Assembly (NCBI GenBank): GCA_023228985.1 | Contig: JALOAC010000005.1 | Coordinates: forward strand, 1-64,000 | DNA from: Thiopseudomonas sp. | GTDB lineage: Bacteria; Pseudomonadota; Gammaproteobacteria; Pseudomonadales; Pseudomonadaceae | Direction: 5' to 3' | DNA: 64,000 bases | Shown here: piece after piece, positions 51,925 through 61,122 of the stretch | How the letters are laid out: each line of letters begins with the position of its first letter | Position numbering within the stretch: the first letter of the stretch is position 1 | The notes under the pieces: model-generated | Seen by the model: only the letters and a program-made list of their open reading frames with translations | Told to the model about the DNA's origin: nothing | The model's database searches: none | Program-made: the position numbers and the translations under genes

Positions 51925-54489
51925 ATGCGAGTCGATCGTTTAACCAGCCAATTACAAGTTGCTTTATCCGACGCCCAATCCATAGCGCTGGGCCGTGACC
52001 ACACTGCCATTGAGCCCTTACACCTGATACTGGCTTTGCTCGATCAGCAAGGCGGTGCCATTCGGCCATTGCTAATGCAAGTTGGCTTTGATGTCACTGC
52101 GCTACGTGCGGCGCTGGATAAAGAAATCAACCAGCTACCCATTATCCAACAACCCACTGGTGATATGAGCCTGTCGCAAGACCTGGCGCGCCTGCTGAAC
52201 CAAGCAGACCGCTTATCACAGCAGAAAAAAGACCAGTACATTTCTAGCGAATTAGTGCTGCTCGCGGCAATGGATGACAGCACCAAGCTGGGCAAGATTC
52301 TGCTCGGTCAAGGCGTCAGTCGCCAAGCACTAGAGAACGCCATTACCAACCTACGCGGCGGTGCTAGCGTTGACGACCCCAACGCTGAGCAATCACGCCA
52401 AGCGTTGGACAAATACACCATTGACCTAACCGAGCGTGCCGAGCAAGGCAAGCTGGATCCGGTGATTGGCCGTGATGATGAAATTCGCCGCACCGTGCAA
52501 GTGCTGCAGCGCCGCACCAAAAACAACCCAGTGTTAATTGGTGAGCCGGGCGTGGGTAAAACCGCGATTGCCGAAGGCTTGGCCCAGCGTATTATTAACG
52601 GTGAAGTACCGGACAACCTTAAGGGTAAGCGTTTGTTATCCCTAGATATGGGCGCGTTGATTGCCGGAGCCAAATACCGTGGCGAATTTGAAGAGCGCTT
52701 AAAATCCCTGCTCAATGAGCTGGCTAAGCAAGAAGGCCAAGTGATTCTATTTATTGATGAACTGCACACCATGGTCGGCGCGGGTAAAGGCGAAGGCGCG
52801 ATGGATGCCGGTAATATGCTCAAACCCGCCCTAGCCCGCGGTGAGCTGCACTGCGTGGGTGCGACCACATTGGATGAGTACCGCCAGTACATTGAAAAAG
52901 ACGCTGCGCTAGAGCGCCGTTTCCAGAAAGTGCAGGTGGATGAGCCCAACGAAGAAGACACCATTGCCATTTTGCGCGGCCTGAAAGAGCGTTACGAAGT
53001 GCATCACGGGGTCAGCATTACCGACGGCGCGATCATTGCCGCGGCCAAGCTGTCGCACCGCTACATCACCGACCGCCAGCTGCCAGATAAAGCCATCGAT
53101 CTCATTGATGAAGCGGCCAGTATGATTCGCATGGAAATTGACTCCAAGCCTGAAGCACTGGATCGTTTGGATCGTCGTTTGATTCAACTAAAAATCGAAC
53201 GTGAAGCGTTGAAAAAAGAAGACGACGAAGCCACCAAAAAACGCCTAGCCAAGCTGGAAGATGACATTACCGAGTTTGAGCGTGAATACGCTGATTTAGA
53301 AGAAATTTGGAAATCTGAAAAAGCCGAAGTGCAGGGCTCGGCTCAGCTACAGCAGCAAATCGAGCAATCGCGCCAAGAAATGGAGCTGGCACGCCGTAAA
53401 GGCGATTTAAACCGCATGGCTGAACTGCAGTACGGCATTATTCCCGACTTAGAGCGCAGCCTGCAAATGGTCGACCAACACAGTAAGACTGAAAACGTCC
53501 TGCTGCGTAACAAAGTTACCGAAGAAGAAGTCGCAGATGTGGTTTCCAAGTGGACCGGTATTCCTGTGTCGAAGATGCTTGAAGGCGAGCGCGACAAACT
53601 ACTGAAGATGGAAGATTTACTGCACACCCGCGTGATTGGCCAGAACGAAGCCGTTACTGCAGTTGCCAATGCGGTACGCCGTTCACGTGCAGGGCTGGCT
53701 GATCCGAACCGCCCCAGTGGCTCATTTTTATTCTTGGGTCCTACGGGCGTGGGCAAAACCGAGCTATGTAAGGCACTGGCTGAGTTTTTATTCGACACCG
53801 AAGACGCCATGGTGCGTATTGATATGTCTGAATTTATGGAGAAACACTCGGTCGCCCGTTTAATTGGTGCGCCTCCGGGTTATGTCGGTTATGAAGAAGG
53901 CGGTTATCTAACCGAAGCCGTGCGTCGCAAACCCTATTCTGTGATTCTGCTGGATGAGGTGGAAAAAGCCCACCCGGATGTGTTTAACGTCTTGCTACAA
54001 GTGCTGGAAGACGGTCGTTTAACTGACAGCCATGGCCGTACGGTCGATTTTCGCAACACTGTAGTGGTGATGACGTCCAACCTTGGCTCGATGCAAATTC
54101 AAGAGCTGGTCGGCGACCGTGATGCACAACGCGCCGCAGTAATGGATGCGGTGGGCGCACATTTCCGTCCTGAATTTATCAACCGTATTGATGAGCTGGT
54201 AATTTTCGAGCCGCTGGCCAAAGAACAGATTGCTGGCATCGCGCAGATTCAGCTGGGTCATTTACGCGCACGTATAGCGGAGCGTGATCTGACACTAGAA
54301 CTCACTGATGAAGCACTGGAGAAGCTGATTGCTGTAGGTTATGACCCGCTGTATGGCGCACGTCCATTGAAGCGTGCGATTCAGCGCTGGATTGAAAACC
54401 CACTGGCGCAGCAAATACTGTCCGGGCAATTCAGCGAAGGCAGTCACATCAAAGCTAGAGTCGAGGGCGAGACTATCGTTTTCGAATAA
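51925..54489 (+). CDS. clpB: Disaggregase chaperone ClpB
   Basis: 854 residues, the full-length form. N-domain (MRVDRLTSQLQVALSDAQSIALG), first AAA+ module with Walker A GEPGVGKT and VILFIDELHTMVGAGKGEGAMDAGN, the long M-domain coiled coil (about 410-525), second AAA+ module with GPTGVGKTELCKALAEFLF and the pore loop GYVGYEEGG. ClpB rescues aggregated proteins with DnaK. The heat-shock promoter upstream agrees. An internal start for the short ClpB form was not sought. Confidence 0.97.
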   Translation: MRVDRLTSQLQVALSDAQSIALGRDHTAIEPLHLILALLDQQGGAIRPLLMQVGFDVTALRAALDKEINQLPIIQQPTGDMSLSQDLARLLNQADRLSQQKKDQYISSELVLLAAMDDSTKLGKILLGQGVSRQALENAITNLRGGASVDDPNAEQSRQALDKYTIDLTERAEQGKLDPVIGRDDEIRRTVQVLQRRTKNNPVLIGEPGVGKTAIAEGLAQRIINGEVPDNLKGKRLLSLDMGALIAGAKYRGEFEERLKSLLNELAKQEGQVILFIDELHTMVGAGKGEGAMDAGNMLKPALARGELHCVGATTLDEYRQYIEKDAALERRFQKVQVDEPNEEDTIAILRGLKERYEVHHGVSITDGAIIAAAKLSHRYITDRQLPDKAIDLIDEAASMIRMEIDSKPEALDRLDRRLIQLKIEREALKKEDDEATKKRLAKLEDDITEFEREYADLEEIWKSEKAEVQGSAQLQQQIEQSRQEMELARRKGDLNRMAELQYGIIPDLERSLQMVDQHSKTENVLLRNKVTEEEVADVVSKWTGIPVSKMLEGERDKLLKMEDLLHTRVIGQNEAVTAVANAVRRSRAGLADPNRPSGSFLFLGPTGVGKTELCKALAEFLFDTEDAMVRIDMSEFMEKHSVARLIGAPPGYVGYEEGGYLTEAVRRKPYSVILLDEVEKAHPDVFNVLLQVLEDGRLTDSHGRTVDFRNTVVVMTSNLGSMQIQELVGDRDAQRAAVMDAVGAHFRPEFINRIDELVIFEPLAKEQIAGIAQIQLGHLRARIAERDLTLELTDEALEKLIAVGYDPLYGARPLKRAIQRWIENPLAQQILSGQFSEGSHIKARVEGETIVFE

Positions 54490-54508
54490 TTTCTATAACC
54501 CAGCCAAC

Positions 54509-54540
54509 AAAAAGTGCAGGCTAATCACCTGCACTTTTTT
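54509..54540. terminator. Bidirectional terminator between clpB and yhhQ
   Basis: AAAAAGTGCAGG-CTAATCA-CCTGCACTTTTTT forms a 12-bp stem flanked by A and T runs, able to terminate both convergent genes. Confidence 0.92.
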
Positions 54541-54544
54541 GCTT

Positions 54545-55204
54545 CTAGGCTGGCGAACTCACTACCTGCTGGCCAGCTAACACACGCAAAATCAGTTTCA
54601 GCAACAGACCATACAAAGGCACAAAAAACAACATGCTGACCGCCAACTTGGTTACATAGTCCACTATGCCAATCTCCACCCAGTGTTGCGCCATAAAGGG
54701 ATCTGAGCTGTGCCAAAACGCTATAGCAAAGAACACCAATGTATCCAACATACTGCCGAATATCGTCGAAGCCGCTGGGGCAACCCACCACTGGCGCAAA
54801 GAGCGCAGGCGATCAAATAACTGCACATCCAGCAACTGTCCAACCACATAAGCGGCAAAACTCGCAACTGAAATACGCAGTACAAACATATTCATACTGG
54901 ACAGCGCTAGCCAGCCATTAAACTGACCTTCCTGAAACAGCACGGAAAACACGTACGACACCAGCAAAGCTGGCAGCATTACATAGCCAATAACTTTGCG
55001 CGCCGGCTGTTTACCGAGTAATCGCACGGTTAAATCGGTCGCTAGAAAAATAAAAGGGAAGCTAAAAGCACCCCAAGTGGTTTGCCAACCAAAAATCTGA
55101 AACGGGAACTGCACCAGATAATTACTAGCAATGATGATCAGGATATGGAACGCGACCAGAACGGCAACGGCCACACGCATGCGTGTAGAGGACATTTTGA
55201 GCAT
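54545..55204 (-). CDS. yhhQ: Queuosine precursor transporter YhhQ
   Basis: 219 residues, six predicted membrane helices, COG1738 family. SNYLVQFPFQIFGWQTTWGAFSFPFIFLATDLTVRLLGKQPAR and FAAYVVGQLLDVQLFDRL are the family marks. YhhQ imports preQ0/preQ1 for queuosine synthesis. The start ATG 55204 could instead be an ATG three codons later. It is convergent with clpB. Confidence 0.9.
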   Translation of the reverse strand: MLKMSSTRMRVAVAVLVAFHILIIIASNYLVQFPFQIFGWQTTWGAFSFPFIFLATDLTVRLLGKQPARKVIGYVMLPALLVSYVFSVLFQEGQFNGWLALSSMNMFVLRISVASFAAYVVGQLLDVQLFDRLRSLRQWWVAPAASTIFGSMLDTLVFFAIAFWHSSDPFMAQHWVEIGIVDYVTKLAVSMLFFVPLYGLLLKLILRVLAGQQVVSSPA

Positions 55205-55387
55205 AAGAAACCTTTTTGAATACTGGGGTTAGGGAACCCATAAACCAGCGGCAAGTATACGCTGTTAGGCAAAAACTGCACCCTTGTTGCACACAGGCAT
55301 CACGCCCTGTTGTCTGTCCACTTGAACATAGGCCTAGTAAAAGCCGATAATAGCCAGCTATTTTCTCCGCCTGACTATGAGACCTCA

Positions 55388-57130
55388 ATGAAAGATCATA
55401 TCCGCCATCTAATCCAGACTGCCCTTAATACTCTTAGCACCGAAGGCCAGCTTCCGACCGAGCTGAACGCCAATGTGCAGGTGGAAAATGCGCGCGATAA
55501 GACCCATGGCGACTTCGCCAGCAATATCGCCATGATGCTGGCCAAGCCCGCTGGCATGAAGCCGCGCGATTTAGCCGAAAAAATCATGGCTGCATTGCCG
55601 CAAGATGCGCAAATCAGCAAAGTGGAAATCGCTGGTCCCGGCTTTTTAAATTTCTATCAAAACCACGCCGCCCTTGCCCAACGCTTGGATGCGGCGCTGA
55701 ATGATGACCAGCTAGGTGTTCCTGCTGGCCAACCCAGCCAGCGCATTGTGGTGGACCTATCCTCACCAAACTTAGCCAAAGAAATGCACGTGGGCCATTT
55801 ACGCTCCACCATCATTGGTGATGCGGTCGCCCGCACGCTGGAGTTTTTAGGTCACGACGTGATTCGCCAAAACCACGTGGGTGATTGGGGTACGCAGTTC
55901 GGCATGCTGCTAGCCTACCTGCAGGAAAACCCTGAGGCGCAGCAAACCGAATTAGCCGACTTAGAAAACTTTTACCGCGCCGCCAAGCAACGCTTTGATG
56001 AAAGCCCCGAATTTGCCAACCACGCCCGCGAGTTGGTGGTCAAACTGCAAGCCGGTGATACGGAGTGCCTACGCCTGTGGCAGAGTTTTAACACAGTTTC
56101 CCTAAGCCACTGTCAAGAAGTCTATGACCGCCTTGGTGTGAAGCTGGGCATGGACGATATCCGCGGTGAAAGTGCCTACAACAACGACTTACCCGAAGTT
56201 ATCCAAGCCCTGCAGCAACAAGACTTGCTCACTCTAGACCAAGGCGCGCAGTGTGTGTTTGTCGACGGCTTTAAAAACAGTGAAGACCAGCCGCTGCCGC
56301 TGATTGTACAGAAAGCCGATGGCGGTTATTTGTATGCCACCACCGACTTAGCCGCCATACGCTATCGCCACCAGCAGCTCAATGCCGATCGCGTACTGTA
56401 TTTTGTCGACCAGCGCCAAGCCCTGCACTTTCAAATGGTATTTGCTGTGGCGCAGCAAGCAGGCTTTGCCAGCAAGACTATGCAACTGGAACACATGGGC
56501 TTTGGCACCATGAACGGCGCGGATGGCCGCCCGTTTAAAACCCGTGACGGCGGCACAGTGAAACTGATTGACCTGCTCAACGAAGCCGAGCAGCGTGCTT
56601 ACAGCTTGGTTAAAGAGAAAAACCCTGAGCTAGAAGAAAGCGAACTCAAGCAGATTGCCCATGCGGTGGGAATTGGTGCGGTTAAATATGCTGACTTGAG
56701 CAAACATCGCGCCAGCGATTACAGCTTTAACTTTGAGCAAATGCTCAGCTTTGAAGGCAACACCGCGCCCTACTTGCTCTACGCCTACACCCGTGTCGCC
56801 AGTGTGTTCCGCCGCGCGGAGCAATCCATGGATGCACCGCTAGACGGTGCTATTGAGCTTGCCAGCGAGCCCGAGCAAACATTAGCTGCCAGTCTGGCGC
56901 GCTTTACTGAGGTGCTGAATAATCTGGCCGACAAAGGCACGCCGCATATTCTCTGTACCTACCTGTACGAGCTGGCCGGATTATTTTCCAGCTTTTATGA
57001 GCAATGCCCGATTTTATCGGTCGAAGACAGGGCCACACGCGCTAGTCGCTTGCGCTTGGCGGCGTTGACAGGGCGCACCCTGCGAACGGGCCTTAATTTA
57101 CTGGGACTGCAAACCCTGGAGCGTATGTAA
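55388..57130 (+). CDS. argS: Arginyl-tRNA synthetase
   Basis: 580 residues from ATG 55388; the frame extends 26 codons upstream but the family begins MKDHIRHLIQTAL. The N-terminal Add-1 domain is followed by the class I HIGH equivalent LAKEMHVGHLRSTIIGD, then GFGTMNGADGRPFKTRDGG, which replaces KMSKS as in most ArgRS, and the anticodon-binding DALR domain ending LGLQTLERM. An SPOR gene follows two bases later, as in Pseudomonas. Confidence 0.97.
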   Translation: MKDHIRHLIQTALNTLSTEGQLPTELNANVQVENARDKTHGDFASNIAMMLAKPAGMKPRDLAEKIMAALPQDAQISKVEIAGPGFLNFYQNHAALAQRLDAALNDDQLGVPAGQPSQRIVVDLSSPNLAKEMHVGHLRSTIIGDAVARTLEFLGHDVIRQNHVGDWGTQFGMLLAYLQENPEAQQTELADLENFYRAAKQRFDESPEFANHARELVVKLQAGDTECLRLWQSFNTVSLSHCQEVYDRLGVKLGMDDIRGESAYNNDLPEVIQALQQQDLLTLDQGAQCVFVDGFKNSEDQPLPLIVQKADGGYLYATTDLAAIRYRHQQLNADRVLYFVDQRQALHFQMVFAVAQQAGFASKTMQLEHMGFGTMNGADGRPFKTRDGGTVKLIDLLNEAEQRAYSLVKEKNPELEESELKQIAHAVGIGAVKYADLSKHRASDYSFNFEQMLSFEGNTAPYLLYAYTRVASVFRRAEQSMDAPLDGAIELASEPEQTLAASLARFTEVLNNLADKGTPHILCTYLYELAGLFSSFYEQCPILSVEDRATRASRLRLAALTGRTLRTGLNLLGLQTLERM

Positions 57131-57132
57131 GT

Positions 57133-57810
57133 ATGGCAGCACGCAAAAAAGCAGCCGCACCAAAACGCGGTGCGAGTCGCTATCAAGAACCCGCAAAAAA
57201 ACCTGTGCATCCAGTTGTCTGGATTATTGCTGGTCTTATTGTGGGGCTCTTTATCATGTCTCTGTTTCAACTTGAGCCAGGTAAAGACAGCATCAAGCGT
57301 GATAAAGAGGTGGAAAACAAAAAAACCACCTCGGCAAAAACTGATAGAAAACCTCAGACTGACACGCAAGATAGCAAACCAAAATTTGAGTTCTACACCA
57401 TACTGTCCGAATCAGAAGTCATAGTGCCGCCAGACGTATTACCGGAGAAAGCACCACCACCACCCACTGAAATAGAAATCGCTGCCACCATAAAAGCAGA
57501 TGCAGCGCGCGCTAAAGCAATTCTAGAGGGCAAAACTCCACCACCAGCGCCGCCACGTAAAGAAGTAACCCAGTTTTACTTGCAGGCTGGTTCATTCCCG
57601 TCACGCGAAACCGCGGAAAGAGTACGTGCGCAATTATTACTTACAGGGCAAAACGTGCATATCGAAACCGGTCAGGTGGCCAGTAAAACATGGCACAGAG
57701 TATTGGTGGGTCCCTTTGCCAGCCGTGAGCAGCTTGATAGCGCCCAACAACAACTCGCCAACAGCGGCTTTAAAAACCTTCTGCTGCAGCAACGCAAAGC
57801 AAGAATTTAA
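57133..57810 (+). CDS. SPOR-domain membrane protein (FtsN-like)
   Basis: 225 residues: a basic cytoplasmic N-terminus (MAARKKAAAPKRGASRYQ), one membrane helix (VVWIIAGLIVGLFIMSLF), a charged and proline-rich linker (PEKAPPPPTE) and a C-terminal SPOR domain (FYLQAGSFPSRETAERVRAQLLLTG, WHRVLVGPFASREQLDSAQQQL). SPOR domains bind denuded glycan at the division septum. It probably shares the argS transcript. In Pseudomonas hslVU usually follows; here a long non-coding stretch follows. Confidence 0.88.
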   Translation: MAARKKAAAPKRGASRYQEPAKKPVHPVVWIIAGLIVGLFIMSLFQLEPGKDSIKRDKEVENKKTTSAKTDRKPQTDTQDSKPKFEFYTILSESEVIVPPDVLPEKAPPPPTEIEIAATIKADAARAKAILEGKTPPPAPPRKEVTQFYLQAGSFPSRETAERVRAQLLLTGQNVHIETGQVASKTWHRVLVGPFASREQLDSAQQQLANSGFKNLLLQQRKARI

Positions 57811-57876
57811 CGCAGCAACCTGCTGGGCAAGCTTCTGGGCGATGCGGACTATACCGCAACACAAGCTTGGCTTTTG

Positions 57877-57983
57877 TGGGACCCGACTTGTCGGGGAAGT
57901 TTTTGCTTTTGAGCCTAGGGCCTGAGTGTGGTTCTGGTTTGCTGCTATAGGCGGATTTTGGTTCCCTGACAAGTCAGGTCCCA
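57877..57983. repeat. Inverted repeat pair (second BIME-like type)
   Basis: TGGGACCCGACTTGTCGGGG (57877-57896) and its inverted counterpart ending CAGGTCCCA at 57983 are 22-base arms with two differences, enclosing 63 bases. Each arm contains the smaller palindrome GACTTGTC/GACAAGTC. This differs in sequence from the GCGCAAAAGTTGCGC REP family and occurs only here in the window. Confidence 0.7.
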
Positions 57984-58082
57984 CATGACTCAGTGCTTCC
58001 TTGGAAGCTTTACCTAGTCGCTTAGACTTACTTGGGCAATAGCTGGTTAAAAGGCAGCTCAGGAATTGCCGGGAAATCCATT

Positions 58083-58120
58083 CGCGCAAAAGTTGCGCTC
58101 CAACAGTTGCGCTCCAACAG
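58083..58120 (+). repeat. REP unit with a partial tandem duplicate
   Basis: CGCGCAAAAGTTGCGCTCC plus AACAG (58083-58106) is followed directly by a second TTGCGCTCCAACAG (58107-58120), a slippage-like 14-base duplication. It is the same family as 51781-51804 and 345-407. Confidence 0.75.
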
Positions 58121-58143
58121 AAGGTGAGGAGGCAGTTAAAGGC

Positions 58144-58172
58144 TTGAGTTTACATCCCTTTGCATCTATCAT
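58144..58172 (+). promoter_or_regulatory. Sigma-70-type promoter ahead of the manganese riboswitch
   Basis: TTGAGT (58144-58149), 17 bases, TATCAT (58167-58172). The start point would be about 58179, just at the 5' edge of the riboswitch, which supports both calls. Confidence 0.6.
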
Positions 58173-58177
58173 TCGCA

Positions 58178-58345
58178 ACGTCTTGGGGGAGTAGTCTGCT
58201 GTGGTAACACAGCGTGTATGTCAACATCCTTGATCGGCAGATCATGGCATACACGACCTTAGGGTTTGACGAGACTCATGACACTGGCAGCTTACCGGGT
58301 GGATAGCTGAAAGTGTCGTGATTCTCGTAATAAATCCACCCCGGA
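58178..58345 (+). ncRNA. yybP-ykoY manganese riboswitch with expression platform
   Basis: The leader carries the conserved CTTGGGGGAGTAG near the 5' side, the GTGTATG (58214-58220) / CATACAC (58248-58254) helix enclosing TCAACATCCTTGATC, and GGTTTGACGAGACT on the 3' side. These are the hallmarks of the yybP-ykoY Mn2+ aptamer. Downstream, GACACTGGCAGCT pairs with AGCTGAAAGTGTC, and the loop CCGGGTGGAT (58295-58304) can pair with ATCCACCCCGG (58334-58344) just ahead of the start codon. This offers a translational switch. The gene behind it is a UPF0016 manganese exporter, the expected target. Confidence 0.85.
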
Positions 58346-58353
58346 ACCTACCT

Positions 58354-58929
58354 ATGTTTGAAAGTTTTTTTGTGTCTACCACAATTGTTGCTATTGCTGA
58401 GATTGGCGACAAAACTCAACTGCTTGCCTTTATTTTAGCGGCGCGTTATCGCAAAGCCTTACCTATTATTGCCGGCATTTTCATTGCCACCGTTGCCAAC
58501 CATCTACTCGCTGCGTCTGTAGGTCATCATGTTGCCAAGCTGTTTAGCCAGCAAGTGTTGTTATGGCTCTTAGCCGTAAGCTTTTTACTGGTTGCCGCTT
58601 GGACTTTGATACCCGACAAAATGGATGATGAAGAAGGGTTTCTCAGTCAATACGGCCCTTTTATAGCCAGTCTAGTCGCATTTTTTATTGCCGAAATGGC
58701 CGATAAAACCCAAGTTGCCACAGTGATGCTTGCCGCACAATTTCCGCACTTCTGGGCCGTTGTGATGGGAACTACTCTAGGCATGCTCATCACTAATGTG
58801 CCGGTGGTTTTAATTGGTAACTTTGCAGCAGAGCGCTTACCCCTTAAACTTATCCGCAGCATTGCCGCACTCGGCTTTTTAGCCTTAGCCATCTACAGCA
58901 CAGTGCAAGCATTAAATTCGCCGCTTTAA
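58354..58929 (+). CDS. mneA: GDT1/TMEM165 (UPF0016) family manganese exporter
   Basis: 191 residues from ATG 58354; a longer GTG frame runs into the riboswitch platform. Two repeats of the family motif E-x-G-D-K-T are visible: AIAEIGDKTQLLAFILAARY (near residue 17) and the variant FIAEMADKTQVATVMLAAQF (near 112). Six membrane helices are likely. The family exports Mn2+ (MneA in Vibrio). The upstream manganese riboswitch supports this role directly. Confidence 0.88.
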   Translation: MFESFFVSTTIVAIAEIGDKTQLLAFILAARYRKALPIIAGIFIATVANHLLAASVGHHVAKLFSQQVLLWLLAVSFLLVAAWTLIPDKMDDEEGFLSQYGPFIASLVAFFIAEMADKTQVATVMLAAQFPHFWAVVMGTTLGMLITNVPVVLIGNFAAERLPLKLIRSIAALGFLALAIYSTVQALNSPL

Positions 58930-58939
58930 AGGAAACACA

Positions 58940-60040
58940 ATGTACTTAACCATCTCACTTTCACTTATTGCTGGACTGGTGCTACTGGTTTTCGGCGCTG
59001 AGTTTCTCGTACGCGGTGCAGCACGTATTGCGGCCATGTTTAATATTTCACCGCTTATTATTGGTTTAACCATTGTAGCTTTCGGCACCAGTACGCCGGA
59101 AATGGCTGTCAGTACCCAATCAGCTTGGAGCGGTCAAGGCGACCTAGCCATAGGTAATGTTATCGGTAGTAACATTTTTAATGTGCTGTTTATTCTCGGT
59201 TTATCTGCTCTGATCACACCACTCATAGTCTCACGCCAACTTATCCGCCTTGATGTTCCTGTGATGATTGCGGCCAGTATCCTTGCTTGGGTATTAGCTA
59301 TGGACGGCTCGTACGGCCGCCTTGATGGGCTTATTCTATTTAGCTGTGTCGTGCTCTATACCAGCTATTTAATCCTCAGCAGTTTACGCAAGTACAGATT
59401 AGGTAAAATATCAGTGGATGACAGTGAATACACTGAGCAGGTCAACCCTGGCCGCTTCACCCTTGTTAAAAACATTGCATTCATTCTCGCTGGCCTTGTG
59501 TTGTTGGTTTTGGGCTCTAAATGGCTCGTCAGTGGAGCGGTCGACTTAGCTAAGTTACTGGGACTGTCCGAGCTAGTTATTGGTTTAACCGTGCTGGCGG
59601 TCGGCACCTCATTACCCGAGCTTGCCACGTCCCTGATAGCCGCTTGGAAAGGTGAGCGTGATATCGCTGTTGGCAATATTGTCGGCAGCAATATTTTCAA
59701 CCTGCTCTGTGTTTTAGGCTTGGCTGGACTGGTATCCCCCCTACCCATTCCCATCGACCCGGACGCGCTAAGCTTTGATTTTCCGGTGATGCTGGCCGTA
59801 ACCATCGCCTGCTTGCCCATTTTCTTTGCCGGTTATCGCATCAGCCGTTGGAACGGTGCTTTATTTTTCTTTTACTACATCACTTACACCAGCTACTTAA
59901 TCATGCACAGTCAAGAGCATAATTTCGCCCAAACCCTCAGTGATGCGATGCTCGGCTATGTGGTTCCTTTAACGGGTATCAGCCTATTCGTGATAGCCTT
60001 CCGTGCGTACCACAAGCAACCAAGCCTTTTAGAGAGATAA
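58940..60040 (+). CDS. CaCA-family sodium/calcium exchanger (YrbG-like)
   Basis: 366 residues with ten membrane helices in two inverted repeats. Alpha-1: LTIVAFGTSTPEMAVSTQSAW...GNVIGSNIFNVLFILG; alpha-2: LTVLAVGTSLPELATSLIAAW...GNIVGSNIFNLLCVLG. The two GT(S)xPE motifs hold the ion-binding glutamates. It starts 10 bases after the manganese exporter and is probably on the same transcript, so divalent-ion export is a shared theme, perhaps under Mn control. Confidence 0.92.
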   Translation: MYLTISLSLIAGLVLLVFGAEFLVRGAARIAAMFNISPLIIGLTIVAFGTSTPEMAVSTQSAWSGQGDLAIGNVIGSNIFNVLFILGLSALITPLIVSRQLIRLDVPVMIAASILAWVLAMDGSYGRLDGLILFSCVVLYTSYLILSSLRKYRLGKISVDDSEYTEQVNPGRFTLVKNIAFILAGLVLLVLGSKWLVSGAVDLAKLLGLSELVIGLTVLAVGTSLPELATSLIAAWKGERDIAVGNIVGSNIFNLLCVLGLAGLVSPLPIPIDPDALSFDFPVMLAVTIACLPIFFAGYRISRWNGALFFFYYITYTSYLIMHSQEHNFAQTLSDAMLGYVVPLTGISLFVIAFRAYHKQPSLLER

Positions 60041-60047
60041 TAAAAAC

Positions 60048-61073
60048 ATGGCAAAGCGCAAACTTTCTCGCCGCCAAAGCTGGCGAATTGACAAGATACA
60101 AGCAGAACGCACAGCACGAGCACACCGACGAGAAGAGCGCACCTTAGAAGAATTGGATGGCAGTGACTTAGGGAACGAACAAGAAGGTTTGGTTATTTCC
60201 CACTTCGGGGTACAGATCGAAGTAGAGGCCAGCTCAACCGAACTAGCCGGACAACGCTTCCGCTGCTATCTACGTGCCAATCTACCTGCGCTTGTTACAG
60301 GAGATAAAGTGATTTGGCGCGCTGGCAATCAAGGGCTGGGCGTAATTGTTGCTCAACTACCGCGCCAATCAGAGCTGTGTCGCCCTGATATGCAAGGCAA
60401 ATTAAAACCGGTAGCAGCCAATATCGATCAAATACTGATCGTGTTTGCACCCTTACCCGAGCCGCACGCCAATTTAATTGATCGATATCTGGTTGCAGCC
60501 AGCCATGCGGGCATTAAACCCATTTTGCTGTTAAACAAAGCCGATTTACTTGAGCAAGACAAAACACATAAAGCCAAGAAGCTGCTGGATATTTATCAAA
60601 AACTTGGTTACTCGATTCTGCAGGTTTCCGCTTACAGCGGTTCGGGCATGCAGGAGCTGGAAAACGTACTCAAAGAACGTGTCAGCGTGGTCGTCGGCCA
60701 GTCAGGCGTGGGCAAGTCATCATTAATCAACCGCCTATTACCCGAGGCACAAGCGGCAGTCGGTGCACTGTCTGAGCTGTCCGGCAAGGGCACTCACACC
60801 ACCACCACAGCGCGTTTATTCTACTTTCCAAACGGTGGCAGCTTAATTGACTCACCCGGCATACGCGAGTTTGGTCTTGCGCATGTGAGTATTGATGATA
60901 TTGAAGCGGGCTTTATTGAATTTCATCCGTTTTTAGGTCGCTGTCGTTTTCGCAACTGCAGCCACGAGCATGAACCCGGTTGCGCGCTACTAGAAGCCGT
61001 TGCGCAAGCACACATCAGTCATGAGCGACTGACCAGCTTTAAATTTCTAACCGCCAATTTATCTGAGCGCTAG
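60048..61073 (+). CDS. rsgA: Ribosome small subunit-dependent GTPase RsgA
   Basis: 341 residues: an OB fold, a circularly permuted GTPase domain (LLNKADLL as G4 before VVGQSGVGKSSLINRLLP as G1, KGTHTTTTARLF as G2, LIDSPGIREFGL as G3) and a zinc knuckle CRFRNCSHEHEPGC. RsgA assists late maturation of the 30S subunit. The basic N-terminus (MAKRKLSRRQSWRI) is typical. The neighbours motB and motA are as in Pseudomonas; orn is not seen. Confidence 0.96.
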   Translation: MAKRKLSRRQSWRIDKIQAERTARAHRREERTLEELDGSDLGNEQEGLVISHFGVQIEVEASSTELAGQRFRCYLRANLPALVTGDKVIWRAGNQGLGVIVAQLPRQSELCRPDMQGKLKPVAANIDQILIVFAPLPEPHANLIDRYLVAASHAGIKPILLLNKADLLEQDKTHKAKKLLDIYQKLGYSILQVSAYSGSGMQELENVLKERVSVVVGQSGVGKSSLINRLLPEAQAAVGALSELSGKGTHTTTTARLFYFPNGGSLIDSPGIREFGLAHVSIDDIEAGFIEFHPFLGRCRFRNCSHEHEPGCALLEAVAQAHISHERLTSFKFLTANLSER

Positions 61074-61122
61074 CAAGCACTAGCGCCTTGACCCATAGAT
61101 ATCTGGATAGGCACAGCTAAAA

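Noticed and set aside
52308..52970. 220-codon minus-strand frame inside clpB
   Set aside because: Antisense shadow with serine- and arginine-rich low-complexity composition; clpB is certain on the other strand.
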